64,000 bases of DNA from Chaetoderma sp. LZ-2023a (taxonomy: Eukaryota; Mollusca; Caudofoveata; Chaetodermatida; Chaetodermatidae), in the NCBI GenBank assembly GCA_034401795.1, contig CM067373.1, forward strand, positions 40,927,781 to 40,991,780. Reading direction: 5' to 3'. The position numbers were made by a program, and so were the translations under genes. Each line of letters starts with the position of its first letter. Within the stretch, counting starts at the first letter, position 1. Positions 34,020-44,862 of this stretch are shown here, piece by piece. Below the pieces are notes generated by a model. The model ran no database searches, was not told the DNA's origin, and saw nothing but the letters and a program-made list of their open reading frames with translations.

Positions 34020-35800
34020 GAGACTGGAAGAAGACGATGGAAGTCTACCAGGAGATTGAGATCTACAAACCAGATCCGCTTTGGCCAAAAGGGAGCTATC
34101 AGAAGAACTTCGCAGATCTGGTTCCTGACCTTCCTTAAGACCAAAGGAATCAGGATTGTTGGAGGAAACGCATAAGCGAACATTCCTGTCCCGGACTGAG
34201 ACAGGGCGTCCACAGCCAACACCTGATTGTCCGGAAAAGGAGACATGAAAGAGGAGATCTGGGCATTCAGACAGGTTGCAAAAAGATCTACATGGGGACG
34301 ATACATAAGCTTGAAGATCGCTTTGGCAACCAACCTCTTTAACTGCCACTCTGTGTGTGTGAACTTGTTTGGTCGAGACAGTTGGTCCACAAGAAAATTC
34401 AGACTGCCTGGGACGTGAGAGGACACTAGAAAAATTTGATTCTTGCGGCACCACAAGAGGTTCCACACCTCCATACAAAGGAGGGATGACCTCGTAACCC
34501 CCTGTCTGTTGATATAAGAGACCACTGTTGAATTGTCTGATCGAATCTAGACTTTGAGGCCTTTCACTCGATCCGACCATGAGAGGAGAGCCTTCTTGAC
34601 AGCCCACAATTCCAGAATGTTGATGTGGGCTGACAATTCCTCCAGGGACCAAAGGCCTGAAACAGATAGGGAATCCCAGACTGTTCCCCATCCCTCTTGG
34701 GAAGCGTCTGTGAAGATAATCCCTTGAGGAGAAGACTTGACCAGAGGGACACCCAACAGAAGCAGAGAATGATCCTTCCAAAAATCTAGATGGGGAATTA
34801 GGTGTTCTCTGATTGGAATATGATGGTAAATGGAGTGAACCGACTGTTTCCAAAGGGACATTAGGTACATTTGGAAGTCTTCTCATCAGCGCCGCCCAAG
34901 GACTGCTATTCTCAACGCTGACCATCAAGCCTATCACCCTGAGAAAGAAATTTGCTCTGTCCATGGAAGAGGAAGACAGAATTTTCATCGCTACTAAGAT
35001 GGCTTCTACTCTTAGGTCTGAAGGGAAAACTAGACCCAGAACCAAATCGAATGAAATGCCTAGGTGGGTGAAAAGCTGAGAGGAACTAAGCTTGACTTTT
35101 CGAGATTTAAAATCCAACCTAGGCCGCATGCCAGACTGCAGCTCTCTGGAATGATTCCTGATAGAATCGAGGAAGACTGCTTTTACTAATCAGTCATCTA
35201 TATAAACGTGAAGGTGGATAGAATAACTGTGTAAGATTCCCGCCACGGCTGACACTAGACGAGTGAAGAAAAAAGGGGCCGTGGTCAGGCCGAAGGGCAT
35301 GGCTCGAAATTGTCATACCCGACCTTTGAAAGCGAATCTCATGAATTTTCGGAACGAAGGGTGGATGAGAACATGGAAGTAGGTGTCTTTTAGGTCTATG
35401 GAAGAGGTCCACATGCCTGGATTCAGACTGGCGATAATCTGAGAGATGGTCTCCATCTTGAATTTTGGAGTTAAGATTAGAAGGTTTAACCTTTTCAGAT
35501 TGATGATCAGACACCATCCACCCGTCTTCTTGAGGACAAGGAAGAGTTGAGTAGTAGCCCGGGTCTACTCTCCATAGGGGAACCTCTTCTATGGCCTTCT
35601 TTAAAATCATCGACTCCAACTCGTCCTCTAAGGCCCCAGCTTCTCCGGGTTGGAAGGAACCGGAGTCCACTTGGGATGGAAAGACAAAGGATGATGAAAG
35701 ATCCAGGAAGGTGCATAACCCCAGCGGAGTCGATCTATGAGCCAGGAGTCCTGAACGAGGGTTTGGCAAGTCTCCCAAACCAGAGACAGGCACTCTCCTA
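34020..35800 (-). pseudogene. DIRS reverse transcriptase / RNase H, copy 1
   Basis: Copies element RNA to DNA. In minus-strand frames, reading from high to low coordinates, I see the RT blocks TGGWCLIINLKRLN, SIDLKDTYFHVLIHP, AMPFGLTTAP and the catalytic YIDD at 35193-35204. Then comes an RNase H with TDASQEGWG and HINILELWAVKKAL (34547-34870), and SHVPGSLNFLVDQLSR followed by DLFAT...SPFPDNQVLAVDALSQ, the post-RNase H region typical of DIRS. Stops occupy positions where Trp is expected: TGA at 35190-35192, TGA at 35313-35315, TAG at 34547-34549. Frame changes also occur near 35520. Inactive. Overlapping long frames (e.g. 33804-35129) are partly out of phase with the domain. Confidence 0.85.
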
Positions 35801-35999
35801 CTGGCACGCTGGGAAAAAGGGATTGCACCGACGGATCCAAAGGCAAGGGAAGAGGAATGGATAAAACTGGGAAAAGAGGAAGGGATAGGCCTACCCGGGC
35901 TAAAGCCATCCCTTCAAACTCTTTTACTCTGGCAATCTCTAAATGAACGACCTCTATAACTAGATCTAGGTCCACGAAAAAAAGACTGGCCCCTTCTCG

Positions 36000-38870
36000 C
36001 CTGAGAAGGAGGGGCCTGCCAGACTTGGGATCTAGGACGATGAGAAGAAATGGAGTCAAATCGATCCTCCTCCGCGGATCAGGCTTGGGAACCAGAAGAC
36101 AGGTTAGAGTTGGTAATTATCCTAGACGGATAAGTGCCAAACTCATCAGGCCTGAGACTCTTCCTCTTGGGGGAGAAATTAGGACTCTTAACAGAGGAAG
36201 AATCTCTCTTCACGGAAGGCTTCAAAACAGAAATCTGATCTCGAAGATCCCTGGCGGATCTAAGACGGTCAGATTCAGCCCGAAGAATATTGGAAGAAGC
36301 TTGACCAAACACATCCAGGCCAAAGGAAGGAGCTGATATAAGATTACTCCTAAGACTATTTGAAATATTAACCTCGGACAGCTTTCTAGTTCTTCTCTTA
36401 GAGGTAATGAAGCCTAACGACCTACAAACCGAGTTCAGAGCCTCTAGAGACGTCGGCCAGAGAACGAAAAACCTCAGGAGGGACCTGATCACCTCTCTCC
36501 TGAGCCTTAAGGACAGCTTCTGAAAGAAGAGCTAGAAAATTAGAGGATTTAATCTGTGCCCTACATACAGATTCCCATCTAAAAAGGTCCAAAGAAGACT
36601 CAACCTTAGCGGAATCCTTCAAATTTGACGAAAGAACCTCCCAAGCAGGACCATTAAGAGACTGAGCAGAGGCCACCGTAAGAAAATCCTCCTTGGGAAC
36701 CTGAACTGTTGAATCTATCTTAGGAGTCAGAGAAAATTCCTTCAAACGAATCTCATTCACGTAAAAGTCTAACATATCAATTACCAAGTTATCGACTGGA
36801 AGAACACGAGGAGAACAAGAAGCAGGATCAGATGAGGAAAGAGCGGACACAGAAGAGGGCGGGTCAATCGAAAACTCATCCTGAAGAGGGAGCGACAGAC
36901 AAGAAGCTATCCATTGATGAGTCGAAGACCAATCATCAGAAGAGGCCCTGATCAGGTAAAACCTTCTCAGATCCTTGAGCCTGACTGATCTAGGAATAAG
37001 ATTAGCAGAAGAATTGTAAGGGAGAAGGAGGGGGGGGGGTTAAAGCTCATAATCCAAAGAAGCTAAAGAATCAAAATTCCTCGAAGAGGAAGGAGAACCT
37101 AAACCTCTAGAATTAAGAGGAGCAGACACACACAAGGGTTCTGAAACTGAGGAAACCTGATCAGAAGGAATGAAATCAACATCATTTCTCTGACTAGACG
37201 ATAAAGAATATGGACCTAAACCACTCGCAGAAAATCTAGAGAGAATAGAAAATCTAGCGGAAACAAAAGAGTGATTGAGCGAGGAATCATGGACTACAGA
37301 AAACAAAGAGAAGTCTAAACCGGAGTCAACAATTTGAAATTCTAGTTCTGGAGAAAGAAAGACAGACACAATAGGATCTAGATCATCAAAAGATGAAGAA
37401 GAAGAAGAAGAAGAGTAAGGAGGAAGAGTAGAATTAGAAGGAACAGAGGAGGAGGAGGAAAAGGAAGAGAAAACATGGTCCGAAGAAACAAGATTAGGAT
37501 GAACAGAAGGAAGGTGAGAAAACCCCGGAGGAGGGATAGCCATAGAATGAAAAAGAGAGGAAGATTTGGAAACATGACTAGAAGAAAAATCCCAAGCAGA
37601 CAGAGCAGATAAAGAAGAAGAAGGAAGAAAACTATCTCCCTTAACTGACGAAGAAGAACGAGGAGAAGGTCCGGAAAAAGAGGAGGGAGCATTAGAGAAC
37701 ACATCACAAAAGGAAGGAGGGTGGACAAAATCAGGAGAAGAAACCACGTAAACAGACTGAGAAAGAGACGAAGAATGATTAAAATCCTGACTAGCTAAAA
37801 CCTGATCTGGAAGAGCACGAAAATAATTTGAGTCAGATCTAACAAAATTATTATTATTGTCCAAAATCAATTCCTGAGTAACCAAGAGAGCATCCGAAAA
37901 AAGTAACCAATTAGAAGAAGAATCTGAATGATCAGGCAACTCATAACCAGATGCGCGAAAATAACTCCCGGAAGGAGAACCAGTAGAAACTGATAAACCG
38001 GAAACGGAAGTAGGATGCTTAGCCACATCTAACTGACCCAGAAAAGCATCCCTCAAACTGGAAGCCAAAGCACTACTACCGGAAGCAGATACAGCAAAAT
38101 CGGAACCAGAAACTGAGGTCGGATGCTTAGCCAGATCTAACAGACCCAGAAAAGTACCTCTCAGACCGGAAGCGGATACACTACTACCGGAAACGGAAGC
38201 GGAAAAACCGGAACTGGAAATGACGGATGGTTGGCCGGATCTAACAGACCCAGAAAAGCACCTCTTAAACCGGAAACGGATGAGCTGTTACCGGAAGCGG
38301 AAGACGAAAGAGTCAGATGATCTTGAGACCCCGGATGTCCAGCCAAGCCAAAAACAATCACAGAGCTCATATCCGGATGCCTGGTCAAACCAGAAGACAT
38401 ACTGGATTTAGAACCCGCTTGCCCGGACAAGCCAGGAGCAATAACGGGAGCGGACATTGGAGATCGGAGATCTCTTAACATTACTGGCAATAGGTATAAC
38501 AGAAAAATGAACCTTTGCATGGGATGACTTATCGGTAACTTCCGTCACCGATGCCACTGCATGAGGGTAATGCACCCCCTCAAGGCTATGTGGTCTTTAG
38601 TCTGAGACTTACTGGAAGTCATTTTTACAGGCTTTTTCTTAGACTCTTTAGACTTAGACTTCGGTGAGCGTAATTCCTGCCTAGTCGTGAGGGACGTGGG
38701 TTTCCCTCATTTGTGAGTACGTTCGCAAGACTTACGACTGTCGTCTGATTCAGACGAATCCTCTATAGATGCACGAATGGCAGAGGAAATCCGCTCATCT
38801 AGTGATTTTGTAAGAACATTCGCAAAGGAGTGCCATAACGAGGTAAGAGGTACACTTTAGACAGACGGGT
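36000..38870 (-). pseudogene. DIRS gag-like region, copy 1
   Basis: Proposed coat/nucleic-acid-binding protein of the element. From its N terminus (high coordinates): VLTKSLDERISSAI near 38770-38830, shared with copy 2; a Ser/Pro/Gly-rich stretch with three ~105-bp tandem repeats encoding GxFLGLLDxAxHP (38000-38310); a 342-codon Ser-rich frame (37040-38068); then frames at 36422-36850 (DMLDFYVNEIRLKEF..., LLSEAVLKAQERGDQ) and 36079-36492; and an Arg/Gly-rich RGPRSSYRGRSF near 35950. Several stops and frame changes are present. Identity as gag rests on position and composition, not on a motif. Confidence 0.6.
38010..38315 (-). repeat. ~105-bp coding tandem repeat within DIRS gag
   Basis: The plus-strand block GGATGCTTAGCCAGATCTAA + CAGACCCAGAAAAG recurs at 38011, 38122 and 38224, separated by CCGGAA-rich spacers. 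The minus-strand peptide repeat keeps frame. Copy 2 has similar CCGGAA-rich sequence at 50160-50870. Confidence 0.75.
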
Positions 38871-39441
38871 CTCCCAAAATCTTTACCATGTTGACGATCG
38901 AACTTGGTGGAAGTACACTTCACTCTCTCAGATGATAAAACTGACTCCTAAAATTAAAATAGATAGGAGAATGAAGCAACAGCTCCAATAAAAACTAATA
39001 AGATTTCTCTAGATAGGAGAATCCGCTAAAGAAGACAAAACCTCTACACAAAAGGCGGGAAAAAACGGATTTGAAAATCTCACTGAAAGACCAAAGGATT
39101 TCACAGTTTTATAAGAATATTTTTATGTAGGCACTAAACTAGTATAAAATAAGTGAGTACTAAGGGATTTTAAAGCATGGTTTGATGATGATAGTACATT
39201 AGGCATGGATAGAATACCTCGAAAATGGGGGTACTGACGCGAAAACTGGTAACTCATAAACCAGAGTTAAAAACCTCCAAAACACCACGAAGTATACATT
39301 AAACATAACTTAGGGAGGATATATTTCATTGTAGGCATGATTCCTGTATCAGTAACTCTTAAATATGTAGCTGAACTTCAGCACAAAGCTATAAAAACTT
39401 AAGCTGGCTAGCTGGCCAACTGTTCTGTTTGCAGAATATTT

Positions 39442-39726
39442 GAAAAGTGAATCTGTTTCCTATTTGGGATCTATTGCGCATGCGCGGGCATGCTTAGTGA
39501 CAGGCGTCACCAAGGAGTGAGTATAGACTGGTGCCAGTCTCTATCAGGGCTTATGCTGGGAGTTTACCGTACCAGTAGCCTGGTTAAGGGTATGCATGGT
39601 GATGGCATAGGCATAAAGGGGTATGTAAGCAAGCATAAAAATCTTATTCTGGTGGCTAAATGCAGAGTATTTGATTTACCAAGTAGTGATTGAATGGTTA
39701 AGATGTTTTTGCGGTGTAATAACAAC
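39442..39726. repeat. DIRS copy 1 right inverted terminal repeat
   Basis: Inverse of 32228-32498, roughly 90% identical by eye, ending GGTGTAATAACAAC. The last ~30 bases differ from the left repeat, as in other DIRS1 elements, and are mirrored in the internal complementary region. Confidence 0.88.
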
Positions 39727-39782
39727 TCAGGTATTTGACTATTGCACCCACTAAATATTATCAGAGATATATAGAGAAACTA

Positions 39783-40425
39783 ACCATCCCTTCGCTTGAG
39801 AGATATGCACCTCCCTTCTCTCCAGGTAATACAACCCTCTCTTCTCTCCAGGTGATACAACCCTCCCTTCTCTCCAGATAATACAACCTTCCTTGCCACC
39901 GGGTAATACAACGCTCCCTTCTCACCCAACAATACACACCTCTCTTCTCACCAGGTAATACAACCCTCCCTTTTTTCCAGGTAATACAACTCTCCCTTCC
40001 CACCAGGTAATACATAGCTCCCGTCTCACCCGTTAATACACACCTCTCTTCTCACCAGGTAATATAACCCTCCCTTCTTTCCAGGTAATACAATCATCCC
40101 TTCTCTCCAGGTAATACAACCCTTCCTTCTTTCCAGGTAATACAACCTTCCTTGTCACCAGATAATACAACCTTCCTTGTTACCAGGTAATACAACCCTC
40201 CTTTCTCTCCAGGTAATACAACCTCCCTTGTCACCAGGTAATACAATCTCCCATCTCACAAGGTAATACAACCCTCCCTTCTCACAAGGTAATACAACCC
40301 TCCCTTCTCTCCAGGTAATACAACCTCCCTTGTCACCAGGTAATACAAGTCAACCTCCTTTCTCACCAGGTAATACAACTCTCCCCTCTTTCCAGGTAAT
40401 ACAATGATCCCTTCTCTCCAGGTAA
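39783..40425 (-). repeat. 26-bp minisatellite, array 1 (~25 units)
   Basis: Plus-strand unit CCCTCCCTTCTCTCCAGG + TAATACAA (26 bp), with variants (TTGTCACC, TTCTCACC). On the minus strand the unit has no stop in any frame. Since 26 is not a multiple of three, every frame yields one 26-residue periodic peptide containing LPGEKGG, YYLERREG and CITWREG. The minus-strand open frames here are artefacts of this. The same unit forms array 2 at 53165. Confidence 0.95.
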
Positions 40426-40429
40426 TACT

Positions 40430-40560
40430 CCAGTGTTGCCCACATCTGATTTTTGGGGGTCCCAAGGAGCACACACTCTCAGATTTGGGGGTCCCACTGT
40501 AAAATCTGGGGGTCCCATGGGGTCCTCATCTGAAATATGTGGGTCCCATGTTTTTTTCTT
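40430..40560. repeat. short GGGGGTCCC tandem repeat
   Basis: Four ~20-35-base phrases containing (T/A)CTG...GGGGGTCCCA. The last one starts the 1.29-kb duplicated unit. The minus strand reads GPPDFTVGPPNLRV-type peptides, possibly a decayed coding repeat. Confidence 0.6.
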
Positions 40561-41788
40561 AAAACAAACACAACACATTGATCTAATTATAAAGCACTTT
40601 ATTAAACATGTTGAAAGCACTAGTTATGACATTGTGTACACACTGTTAATGTATATAATTATATAGAATATTAACTATGCATAGTTTATTAACCTTAATG
40701 ACTGGCTCTAAACAGTGCCAGTCATTCCAGTGGTAAATTTTCAAAAATATGTATTCTGTAATCTACAATGGTGGCTAAAATTGATCTATTGAAACGGCCA
40801 TTGTATATTTAACTAATAACATTTGAACTGCATGTCAATAAACAATAACTTAAAGCACTGTACTTGTTTCTTGTCTGATAAACCAACCAACCTACATTGA
40901 CAACCTTGTATGATTAACATTTCCAAAGACCACTACATTAGTAATTAGCTAAGACCACTGCATTAGTTTTTCTATAAAACCCTAACTTGACTTTGGACGA
41001 ATTGAAAAATTACGAGTATCTGGGGCGAGTTTGCTCAAGGACGACTTAACCTACTTCGATATAATGCGCGCATATTTTTTATACTGTAACTGGAATCACT
41101 AAATATAGTGGAATACATAGGCTAAGATCAGACAAAACAATAATTTATCAAAAATAATCTGTATAAATCAGATTAAAATGTGTAATTAGTGAAAATATAT
41201 CAGCCAATAACCGGATATGTCTAATTCATAGGGAGTAACTATGTAACGCGATTGCTGATTGGTTGAAACATAGATAACCCATTAGCGTGTATCCAATAAG
41301 GACGCTTGTATTGGGGAGCCTTGAGCTATACGCCGTTTGGGGGAAAAAATCAATATTTTAACGTATGCCTACCTGTAGATCGATGATATCGTTGAACATC
41401 GTTGCTGGGATGAGCTTTTTAGTTGAGAAATTGGGAACACCTAACGATCGAGTTTTGTTAAACATTATAAACACTAATCCATCAGTCAATCAATCAGCCG
41501 CTATTGCTAAATAAAAGACGGCTTATAGCGCGTATTGATACCGTTATTCAAACAGCAATACAAAGACACCCCCGCTAATCCATCAAATAACCATTCAAAT
41601 GTAAAAGATATCACAATATCTTCCATATATTCCTTCATCCATTTAGATATTTTGATAAGTAAATAGAAAACAATATTTTGCCTGTAAGTCATTGCTGCTT
41701 TAGGTGAGTAGGTATGCGCAAATTAATTCCAAAATATTCAGCATATTAGTTATAACAACTTTGTGATCTGTCCAATGTTCTGAGCTGT
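40501..41788. repeat. 1.29-kb tandem duplication, copy 1
   Basis: Begins AAAATCTGGGGGTCCCATGG and ends GAGCTGT. It is followed immediately by copy 2 with very few differences. It contains a palindrome TGACTGGCTCTAAACAGTGCCAGTCA (TTAA MITE relic, ~40698) and no recognised gene. The 61-codon minus frame at its right end is identical in both copies and has no known domain. Confidence 0.95.
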
Positions 41789-43075
41789 AAAATCTGGGGG
41801 TCCCATGGGGTCCTCATCTGAAATATGTGGGTCCCATGTTTTTTTCTTAAAACAAACACAACACATTGATCTAATTATAAAGCACTTTATTAAACATGTT
41901 GAAAGCACTAGTTGTGACATTGTGTAAACACTGTTAATGTATATATATATAGAATATTAACTATGCATAGTTTATTAACCTTAATGACTGGCTCTAAACA
42001 GTGCCAGTCATTCCAGTGGTAAATTTTCAAAAATATGTATTCTGTAATCTACAATGGTGGCTAAAATTGATCTATTGAAACGGCCATTGTATATTTAACT
42101 AATAACATTTGAACTGCATGTCAATAAACAATAACTTAAAGCACTGTACTTGTTTGTTGTCTGATAAACCAACCAACCTACATTGACAACCTTGTATGAT
42201 TAACATTTCCAAAGACCACTACATTAGTAATTAGCTAAGACCACTGCATTAGTTTTTCTATAAAACCCTAACTTGACTTTGGATGAATTGAAAAATTACG
42301 AGTATCTGGGGCGAGTTTGCTCAAGGACGACTTAACCTACTTCGATATAATGCGCGCATATTTTTTATACTGTAACTGGAATCACTAAATATAGTGGAAT
42401 ACATAGGCTAAGATCAGACAAAACAATAATTTATCAAAAATAATCTGTATAAATCAGATTAAAATGCGTAATTAGTGAAAATATATCAGCCAATAACCGG
42501 ATATGTCTAATTCATAGGGAGTAACTATGTAACGCGATTGCTGATTGGTTGAAGCATAGATAACCCATTAGCGTGTATCCAATAAGGACGCTTGTATTGG
42601 GGAGCCTTGAGCTATACGCCGTTTGGGAAAAAAAAATCAATATTTTAACGTATGCCTACCTGTAGATCGATGATATCGTTGAACATCGTTGCTGGGATGA
42701 GCTTTTTAGTTGAGAAATTCGGAACACCTAACGATCGAGTTTTGTTAAACATTATAAACACTAATCCATCAGTCAATCAATCAGCCGCTATTGCTAAATA
42801 AAAGACGGCTTATAGCGCGTATTGATACCGTTATTCAAACAGCAATACAAAGACACCCCCGCTAATCCATCAAATAACCATTCAAATGTAAAAGATATCA
42901 CAATATCTTCCATATATTCCTTCATCCATTTAGATATTTTGATAAGTAAATAGAAAACAATATTTTGCCTGTAAGTCATTGCTGCTTTAGGTGAGTAGGT
43001 ATGCGCAAATTAATTCCAAAATATTCAGCATATTAGTTATAACAACTTTGTGATCTGTCCAATGTTCTGAGCTGT
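41789..43075. repeat. 1.29-kb tandem duplication, copy 2
   Basis: Near-identical to copy 1; differences include TATATATATA contraction at ~41942, GGATGAATTG for GGACGAATTG, and a GGGAAAAAAAA/GGGGGAAAAAA indel. The junctions share CTGT, consistent with unequal exchange or replication slippage at microhomology. Confidence 0.95.
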
Positions 43076-43084
43076 GAAAGGGTT

Positions 43085-43223
43085 AAGACGCCCAGACACG
43101 TTTATATACGCTTGATCAGTTGTATTGGATTTCTCAAGCGTGAGTTCCTCTAGAGGGAGATTTCGCTGTTATCCAATCAAATACTGACACGTCACACTGA
43201 CGTTTAGCACAACAGACAGAAAC
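43085..43223 (+). promoter_or_regulatory. candidate promoter of the 43224 exon
   Basis: Contains ATTGG and CCAATCA (CCAAT boxes on opposite strands), CACGTCAC and CACTGACGTT (CRE-like half sites), no clear TATA box close to the start, and higher CpG content than the surroundings. It ends ACAGAAACATGGCGG. The position directly upstream of a well-placed ATG supports a real transcription start; this is inference. Confidence 0.45.
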
Positions 43224-43443
43224 ATGGCGGGTATTTTTTTGCAATTTGTAGGCCAAACAAGGCAACTAACATCGATCGGGCTTGTAAACTCATTATTTAT
43301 CAAAATTAGATCAAATGGAATACGAAGGATGATTTGGGGATTGTGTTTGCAATTAAATGTGGTGGGTGAATCTGATTTATGGGCATTAACAACTTTGAGT
43401 TGTGCGAGAAAACATACAACAAATCATAGTCTTAAACAACACA
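43224..43443 (+). CDS. candidate first coding exon, possibly a mitochondrial protein
   Basis: Starts at an ATG in excellent context (AAACATGGCG). The 73 full codons give MAGIFLQFVGQTRQLTSIGL-type N terminus rich in Arg, Leu and Ser and without acidic residues for the first ~45 positions, as in mitochondrial targeting sequences. Then comes a Trp-containing hydrophobic stretch (RRMIWGLCLQL). A strong splice donor ACA|GTAAGT lies at 43443/43444 (exon phase 1), so the frame would continue in an exon I cannot locate, beyond the DIRS insertion or outside the window. I do not recognise the protein. It could also be a chance frame. Confidence 0.4.
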
Positions 43444-43686
43444 GTAAGTTCGTTTTTATTGAATACACAATGCATTAGGTATATTTTTTAAAGTAAAAAC
43501 ATGCACAAATAAATATACACACACGATAATATGATCGATAATTAAGCACACGCAAAGTTACCAGTTTCTGTTACACTTTTTCACTGCATCCCTCGTGCAT
43601 CCTCAGGGATGCATAGGGTTAATTTTTATGCGTCCCTCTGCCATTTTTATGCGTATATATGCGCAGAAGGACGCATAATGGCAACT

Positions 43687-44140
43687 CTGGCTGTAGGCTC
43701 GAGTTGCATTTATCACGATACAGATTCTATCGTGTACGTTAAAAAATGTGATAAACCTCGCCTAATCCCCGTTTATCATGACACACAGTTATTTCATGGA
43801 TGAAGTTCTTTCTCGCAGTGAAGTAACAGAGTTTGTCATCACTGGCCTGAAGAGTTATCCATACAGACAGCTAGACGGACAGACTGGGGATATCAAGAAT
43901 GTCTGCAAAATTAAGGAGTTAACGTTGAATTACAGGAATAAGGGGTTCGGATTCGATACTCTGTTAGCCACGGTCAACGATCACAATCTCGAAACAATCG
44001 CTCAGTATCCTAATAAAATCATTAGGAATAAAGATCAGACACTTTTGAGTAAGGATACTGAGAAATGTTTCGGATTTACTTACAAAAAATTTATAATCTT
44101 TAACGACTATCATACTAAACCATATGGCTTTCAGAGTATC
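43687..44140 (+). pseudogene. Polinton/Maverick-type DNA polymerase B, C-terminal fragment
   Basis: Protein-primed family B polymerase of large self-synthesising DNA transposons. A first frame carries CIYHDTDSIVYVKKCDKPRL (the palm DTDS catalytic motif) and stops at 43800s. A second, offset frame from 43778 carries SRSEVTEFVITGLKSYPYR, then VCKIKELTLNYRN and near the end NDYHTKPYGF, the order seen at the C terminus of Polinton polymerases. The change of frame at about 43790 breaks the gene, and no other Polinton gene or terminal repeat is visible, so it is an old relic. The remaining 44150-44326 of the second frame no longer resembles the family. Confidence 0.78.
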
Positions 44141-44303
44141 ACTAGGATCGTATTTTACGCTAGCCTGGGATGGGGTGGAAAAGATGAGGGTGTGTGCTTT
44201 CATATTGGGGTACATTATGGGGGTGTTGAGCGTAATCTGGGGTGTATGGGGTTTGAGCGTGAGCGAATTGGAAAAACGTGCGGGGTGTGTGTGTGTGTTG
44301 AAC

Positions 44304-44593
44304 TGTCATGTTTGTACCATGCATAATGTTCTAACCCATAATGTAGAAGATTACTAGCATACCCTTCATCGAGGGGGAGTAAGTAATCCTCTGCTGTATT
44401 ATTATCGGTTAAATATGTGTAGAGGGTGATACATAGTTATAGGATAGGGGTGGGGTTTGTGGTAGTTGAGATGTCATGTTTGTATGACGTATAATGTTCT
44501 AACTCGCAATGTAGAAGAATACTAGCATACCCTTCATCGATTGGGAGTAAGTAATCTTCTGCTTTATTATTAACGGTTAGAAGTGTGTGTGGA
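44304..44593 (+). repeat. 168-bp direct duplication, second unit truncated
   Basis: TGTCATGTTTGTA...ATAATGTTCTAAC...AATGTAGAAGA-TACTAGCATACCCTTCATCG...GTAAGTAATC starts at 44304 and again at 44472. The second unit is cut at ~44593, where DIRS copy 2 begins. Confidence 0.85.
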
Positions 44594-44862
44594 TTTTTAT
44601 GCTTGCATACACTCCTCCCCATTCCTATTCCTATAAATATGGACCCTCAACCAGGCTACTGGTTAGGTCCATCTCCAGTATATTAACTGACATAGACTGG
44701 CACCAGTCTGTACTCACTCCATAGTGACGCCTGTCACTAAGCGCGCTTGTGCATGCGCACTGCAGCCCAAATAGGAAACAGATTTACTTTTCTGAATTTA
44801 AGTGCCAAATATTATAGGCAAATTCTCAAATCAATTTCACGCGGGGTAGCTGAGGCCGGGTC

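Larger units (their letters stand above)
32182..39726 (-). mobile_element. DIRS1-like retrotransposon, copy 1 (~7.5 kb, decayed)
   Basis: Coding strand is minus. It has inverted terminal repeats (left 32182-32498, right 39442-39726), an internal complementary region at 32571-32693, and in order from the right a gag-like region, a reverse transcriptase/RNase H region and a tyrosine recombinase region. These parts in this order are diagnostic of DIRS1-type elements, which replicate through a circular intermediate and integrate with a recombinase instead of a DDE integrase. No target duplication is expected or seen. Several premature stops and frameshifts break every gene, so the copy is inactive. 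A second copy lies at 44594-52352. Confidence 0.9.

Noticed and set aside
33804..35129. A 441-codon protein as one real gene
   Set aside because: Most of this frame is out of phase with the RT/RNase H domain blocks, which lie in neighbouring frames; only parts of it match DIRS proteins.
37378..37728. Leu-rich membrane protein on the minus strand
   Set aside because: It is the shifted frame of the Ser-rich gag-like region (TCN codons read as CTN/TTC).
39783..40425. CRISPR-like array of direct repeats
   Set aside because: The 26-bp repeats are contiguous with no unique spacers, and the surrounding DNA is eukaryotic.
41507..42979. Conserved 61-codon protein in two copies
   Set aside because: Identity is explained by the recent 1.29-kb tandem duplication and not by coding constraint.
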